Source: Streptomyces sp. NBC_00523 (lineage in GTDB: Bacteria > Actinomycetota > Actinomycetes > Streptomycetales > Streptomycetaceae). From it: a stretch of DNA of 64,000 nt. Shown in pieces: positions 61,603-64,000 of the stretch. The notes below the pieces were generated by a model, which ran no database searches, was not told where the DNA came from, and worked only from the letters and a program-made list of their open reading frames with translations. Position 1 is the first letter of the stretch, and every line of letters begins with the position of its first letter. Both the position numbers and the translations under genes were made by a program. The stretch is from assembly GCF_036346615.1 (NCBI RefSeq), contig NZ_CP107836.1, positions 5,890,001 through 5,954,000 of the forward strand, read 5' to 3'.

Positions 61603-62439
61603 TCAGCCCCGGGCCGCCCGCCGCGCCCGGGCCGCCCACCGGCCGTCCGTCCGGCTGATCCGGACCGGGTGGCCGAAGCACTCGCTGACCAGGTCCGTGG
61701 TCAGCACCTCGTCCGCCCCGCCCGAGGCCAGGCACCGCCCGCCGCGCAGCAGCATCGCGTGGGTCGTGGAGGCGGGCAGCTCCTCCAGATGATGGGTGAC
61801 CAGCACGGTCGCCAGCTCCGGGTGTTCCTCGCGCAACGCGTCCAGGCTGTCCAGCAGCTGTTCCCGGGCGGCCAGGTCGAGCCCGGTCGCCGGCTCGTCC
61901 AGGAGCAGCAGCCGGGGCTGCGGCATCAGGGCCCGGGCGATCAGCGTACGGCCGCGCTCACCCTGCGACAGGGCCGGCCAGCGCGACCCCGTCTTGCCGC
62001 CCATCCCGAGCATCGTCAGCAGCCGCTCCGCCCGCTCCCGCTGCCCCGGACCCGGCGACCAGCGCGGCACCGGCTCGACCGAGTTAGTCAGACCGGTCAG
62101 CACCACCTCGCTCACCGTCAGCGGCGAACGCAGCGGATGGCGCGGATTGACATGGCCGAGCAGCGTCCGCAACTCCCGCAGGTCCACCCGCCCCAGCGTG
62201 CGCCCCAGCACCTCGACCGAACCCCGCGTCGGATGCGTCACCGCCCCGAGCAGCCCGAGCAGGGTGCTCTTGCCCGCCCCGTTCGCCCCGAGCAGCGCCC
62301 AGTGCTCCCCGCCGCGCACGGTGAGCGACACCGCGTCGAGCAGGACGTTCCCATCGCGTACGAGAGAGACCTCGTCGGCCCGGATGACCGGGACCGGGGC
62401 CGTGACGACGGAGGGGGACAGGGGTGCGGTGGTGGTCAC
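61603..62439 (-). CDS. ABC transporter ATP-binding protein (stand-alone)
   Basis: 278 residues from GTG. Walker A LLGANGAGKSTLL, signature ALSQGERGRTLIARAL, Walker B PRLLLLDEPATGLD, H-loop VLVTHHLEEL. Also VNPRHPLRSPLTVSEVVLTG. C-terminal basic stretch SRTDGRWAARARRAARG. No permease next to it, so the partner is elsewhere or it acts in a non-transport role. Confidence 0.88.
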   Translation of the reverse strand: MTTTAPLSPSVVTAPVPVIRADEVSLVRDGNVLLDAVSLTVRGGEHWALLGANGAGKSTLLGLLGAVTHPTRGSVEVLGRTLGRVDLRELRTLLGHVNPRHPLRSPLTVSEVVLTGLTNSVEPVPRWSPGPGQRERAERLLTMLGMGGKTGSRWPALSQGERGRTLIARALMPQPRLLLLDEPATGLDLAAREQLLDSLDALREEHPELATVLVTHHLEELPASTTHAMLLRGGRCLASGGADEVLTTDLVSECFGHPVRISRTDGRWAARARRAARG

Positions 62440-62576
62440 GTGCGGCTGCTCCTTCGTACGGGCGCGAGCGCCTTTCTGCGCACCGGAAGCCTATCCGTGG
62501 CCGGTACACCCTCCGCGCCCGGCACCTGTCGCCTTTCTTCAAGACCGGCCGTACGCGCGTGCCTAGGGTGGAACGC

Positions 62577-63158
62577 ATGAAGACCGAGCACGCCCACATG
62601 ACCGAATGCGCCGCCGAGGCCGCCCGCGTGGCCCGGGGCGTCACCGCCACCCAGCTGGACGCCGCCGCCACCCCCTGCGCGGACTGGGACCTGCGCACCC
62701 TCGTGAACCACTGGGTCCTCTACACCTCGCACGGCATGGAGCACCGCGCCCGCCGCACCGAGCTTCCCGAGGAGCTGATCGCCCGCGACTTCACCGCCGA
62801 CGCCGACTGGGCCGAGCGGTACGCCGTCCAGCTCGACCGGGCCGTCGCCGCCTGGTCCGACCCCGCCGTCTGGGAGGGCACCATCGGCGAGGGCGACTCC
62901 GCGTCCCCGGCCGCCGACACCGCCGCGATGCTCATCGAGGAGATCGCGCTGCACGGCTGGGACGTGGCCCGCGCCACCGGCCATGAGTTCCGGCTCTCCG
63001 AGGAGGCCGCCGCGTACATCCTGGGCACCGTCGAGAAGACCGCCGCGCTCTACCGGCAGTACGAGGGGTTCACCGACGAGGTGGACGTCCCGGGCGCCAC
63101 CGGGTTCACCCGCGCCCTGGCGCTGAGCGGGCGCGATCCGCAGTGGACCGCGGGCTGA
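62577..63158 (+). CDS. TIGR03086 family metal-binding protein (DinB-like)
   Basis: 193 residues. Four-helix mycothiol-dependent maleylpyruvate isomerase N-terminal-like domain: MTECAAEAARVARGV, TPCADWDLRTLVNHWVLYTSH, MLIEEIALHGWDVARATGHEF. The His residues in NHWVL and LHGWD are the metal ligands. Family is linked to mycothiol-dependent chemistry in actinobacteria. The TIGR family assignment is by pattern. Confidence 0.82.
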   Translation: MKTEHAHMTECAAEAARVARGVTATQLDAAATPCADWDLRTLVNHWVLYTSHGMEHRARRTELPEELIARDFTADADWAERYAVQLDRAVAAWSDPAVWEGTIGEGDSASPAADTAAMLIEEIALHGWDVARATGHEFRLSEEAAAYILGTVEKTAALYRQYEGFTDEVDVPGATGFTRALALSGRDPQWTAG

Positions 63159-63226
63159 GAATGGCCCAGGCAGGCGGGTGCCGAATGGCCCGGGGGACTG
63201 CGCCACCGGCTGGCTAGGCTCACCCC

Positions 63227-63859
63227 ATGACCACTCACCCCGCCCCGGAACCGGGCAGGCCCGTCGTCGACTTCTACTTCGACCCGGCCTGCCCGTTCGC
63301 CTGGATCACCTCCCGCTGGATGCTGGAGGTCGAGCAGCACCGCGACATCGAGCTCCGCTTCCACGTCATGAGCCTCTACCTGCACAACATGGGCAACGAA
63401 CTCCCCGACTGGTACCGCGACCTGGTCGACCGTTCGATCGGCCCCGTCCGGGTCGCCGCCGCCGCGGCCGAGGAGCGCGGCGAGGAGGTCCTGCGCGACC
63501 TCTACACCGCCCTCGGCAGCCGCATCCACCAGCAGAAGAACGAGGACTTCGACGCGGTCGTCGCCGAGGCCCTCGCCGAGCTCGGCCTGCCCGCGCACCT
63601 CGCGGAGGCTGCGCACAGCGAGACGTACGACGAGGCCGTGCGGCGCAGCCACGAGGCGGGCCAGGACCCGGAGGCGGGCGGCTACGTCGGCACGCCCACC
63701 ATCCACGTCGACGGGACGGTGTGGTTCGGGCCGGTGCTGCGGGCGATCCCGCGCGGCGAGGAGGCGGCCCGGCTCTTCGACAGCTTCCGGGTGCTCGCGG
63801 GCCACGCCGACTTCTTCGAGCTCAAGCGCACCCGTACGGGCGGGATCGACGTCGGCTGA
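63227..63859 (+). CDS. DsbA-family mycothiol-dependent nitroreductase-like protein
   Basis: 210 residues. DsbA/thioredoxin-like fold with the active-site motif DPACPFAWITSRWM (CPFA, a single Cys), central LVDRSIGPVRVAAAAAEERGEEVLRDLYTALG, and VGTPTIHVDGTVWFGPVL (cis-Pro). Matches the Rv2466c-type mycothiol-dependent reductases of actinobacteria, which use one Cys with mycothiol. Confidence 0.88.
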   Translation: MTTHPAPEPGRPVVDFYFDPACPFAWITSRWMLEVEQHRDIELRFHVMSLYLHNMGNELPDWYRDLVDRSIGPVRVAAAAAEERGEEVLRDLYTALGSRIHQQKNEDFDAVVAEALAELGLPAHLAEAAHSETYDEAVRRSHEAGQDPEAGGYVGTPTIHVDGTVWFGPVLRAIPRGEEAARLFDSFRVLAGHADFFELKRTRTGGIDVG

Positions 63860-63874
63860 CGCCGGCCGGCGGTT

Positions 63875-64000
63875 TCAGGCGCTGGCCGCGACCCGCCGTG
63901 CCGCCGTCGCGTTCGCCTCGTCGTAGCGGTCGAGCAGCAGCCGGGCCAGCTCCGGGGCCGGGCCCAGCACCCCGGCCAGCACGTCCGCGCCGGCCTCGGC
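63875..64000 (-). CDS. 3' end of an unidentified gene
   Basis: The minus strand is open from 64000 to a TGA at 63877-63875, giving 41 residues that end LLLDRYDEANATAARRVAASA. Codon use is as in neighbouring genes, so it is probably real. Too short to identify; convergent with the nitroreductase-like gene. Confidence 0.55.
   Translation of the reverse strand, partial: AEAGADVLAGVLGPAPELARLLLDRYDEANATAARRVAASA

Overview
The window is very high in G+C, its codons are strongly biased to G/C in the third position, genes often overlap by 4 bp (ATGA, GTGA, TTGA), and GTG or TTG starts are common. Together with the gene content (HemQ, SAV2148-type HEPN protein, mycothiol-linked enzymes, DUF6177, DUF6507, GAP1 protein, treX/treY/treZ-like genes) this points to a Streptomyces chromosome or a close relative. 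Most of it reads as core chromosome. I see no rRNA, tRNA, CRISPR array, integrase or insertion sequence.

Region 1 (1-7.3 kb): the 3' part of hemQ faces a leftward operon of a DUF692 (multinuclear iron oxidase, MNIO) protein and two TIGR04222 membrane proteins. The first of these ends in a 59-residue Gly/Ser/Cys repeat tail with nine cysteines. This is the best candidate in the window for an undescribed system: an MNIO enzyme with a membrane-anchored, cysteine-repeat substrate. A PTH2-type peptidyl-tRNA hydrolase, an AIM24 protein, an ABC ATPase with a frameshifted membrane partner, and a small zinc-ribbon protein follow.

Region 2 (7.3-14.6 kb): a polysaccharide deacetylase lipoprotein, then a leftward toxin/immunity operon. 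In order of transcription it carries a DUF6507 (WXG-like) protein, a 727-aa polymorphic toxin with a C-terminal nuclease-like domain, a pentapeptide-repeat protein, a CdiI-like immunity protein, an unknown 229-aa protein, a second shorter pentapeptide protein, a second CdiI-like protein, and DUF6177. The pentapeptide+CdiI pair is duplicated.

Region 3 (14.8-22 kb): a phosphate-flavoured stretch, all leftward. It holds a VTC-type polyphosphate polymerase, DUF4956 and CotH kinase operon, then a two-component system whose junction carries a 38-bp tandem duplication, then a PhoX family protein.

Region 4 (22-38 kb): housekeeping and regulators: OsmC, ZapE, a pyrimidine-reductase-family protein, MurC, MsrB, an orphan GAP1-type protein, an AraC regulator, a small secreted protein with three AEPxGW repeats, a Sua5/YciO protein, a MarR regulator, the threonine-degradation pair tdh-kbl, LysR, VOC, a nucleoside kinase-like protein and an M24 peptidase.

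Region 5 (38-50.6 kb): trehalose/glycogen genes treZ, treY and glgX (treX-like), interspersed with GNAT, DUF1707-FHA, a lipoamide dehydrogenase with a divergent LysR, a membrane protein and a contracted P450-like protein.

Region 6 (50.9-64 kb): SAV2148-type HEPN protein, DEDDh exonuclease, a Streptomyces-type intergenic inverted repeat, an APH-like kinase, a sugar ABC importer (permease-permease-binding protein, no ATPase), an MMPL transporter, a secreted subtilase, DUF4440, an ABC ATPase, a TIGR03086 protein, a DsbA-like mycothiol nitroreductase family protein, and the 3' end of an unidentified gene.
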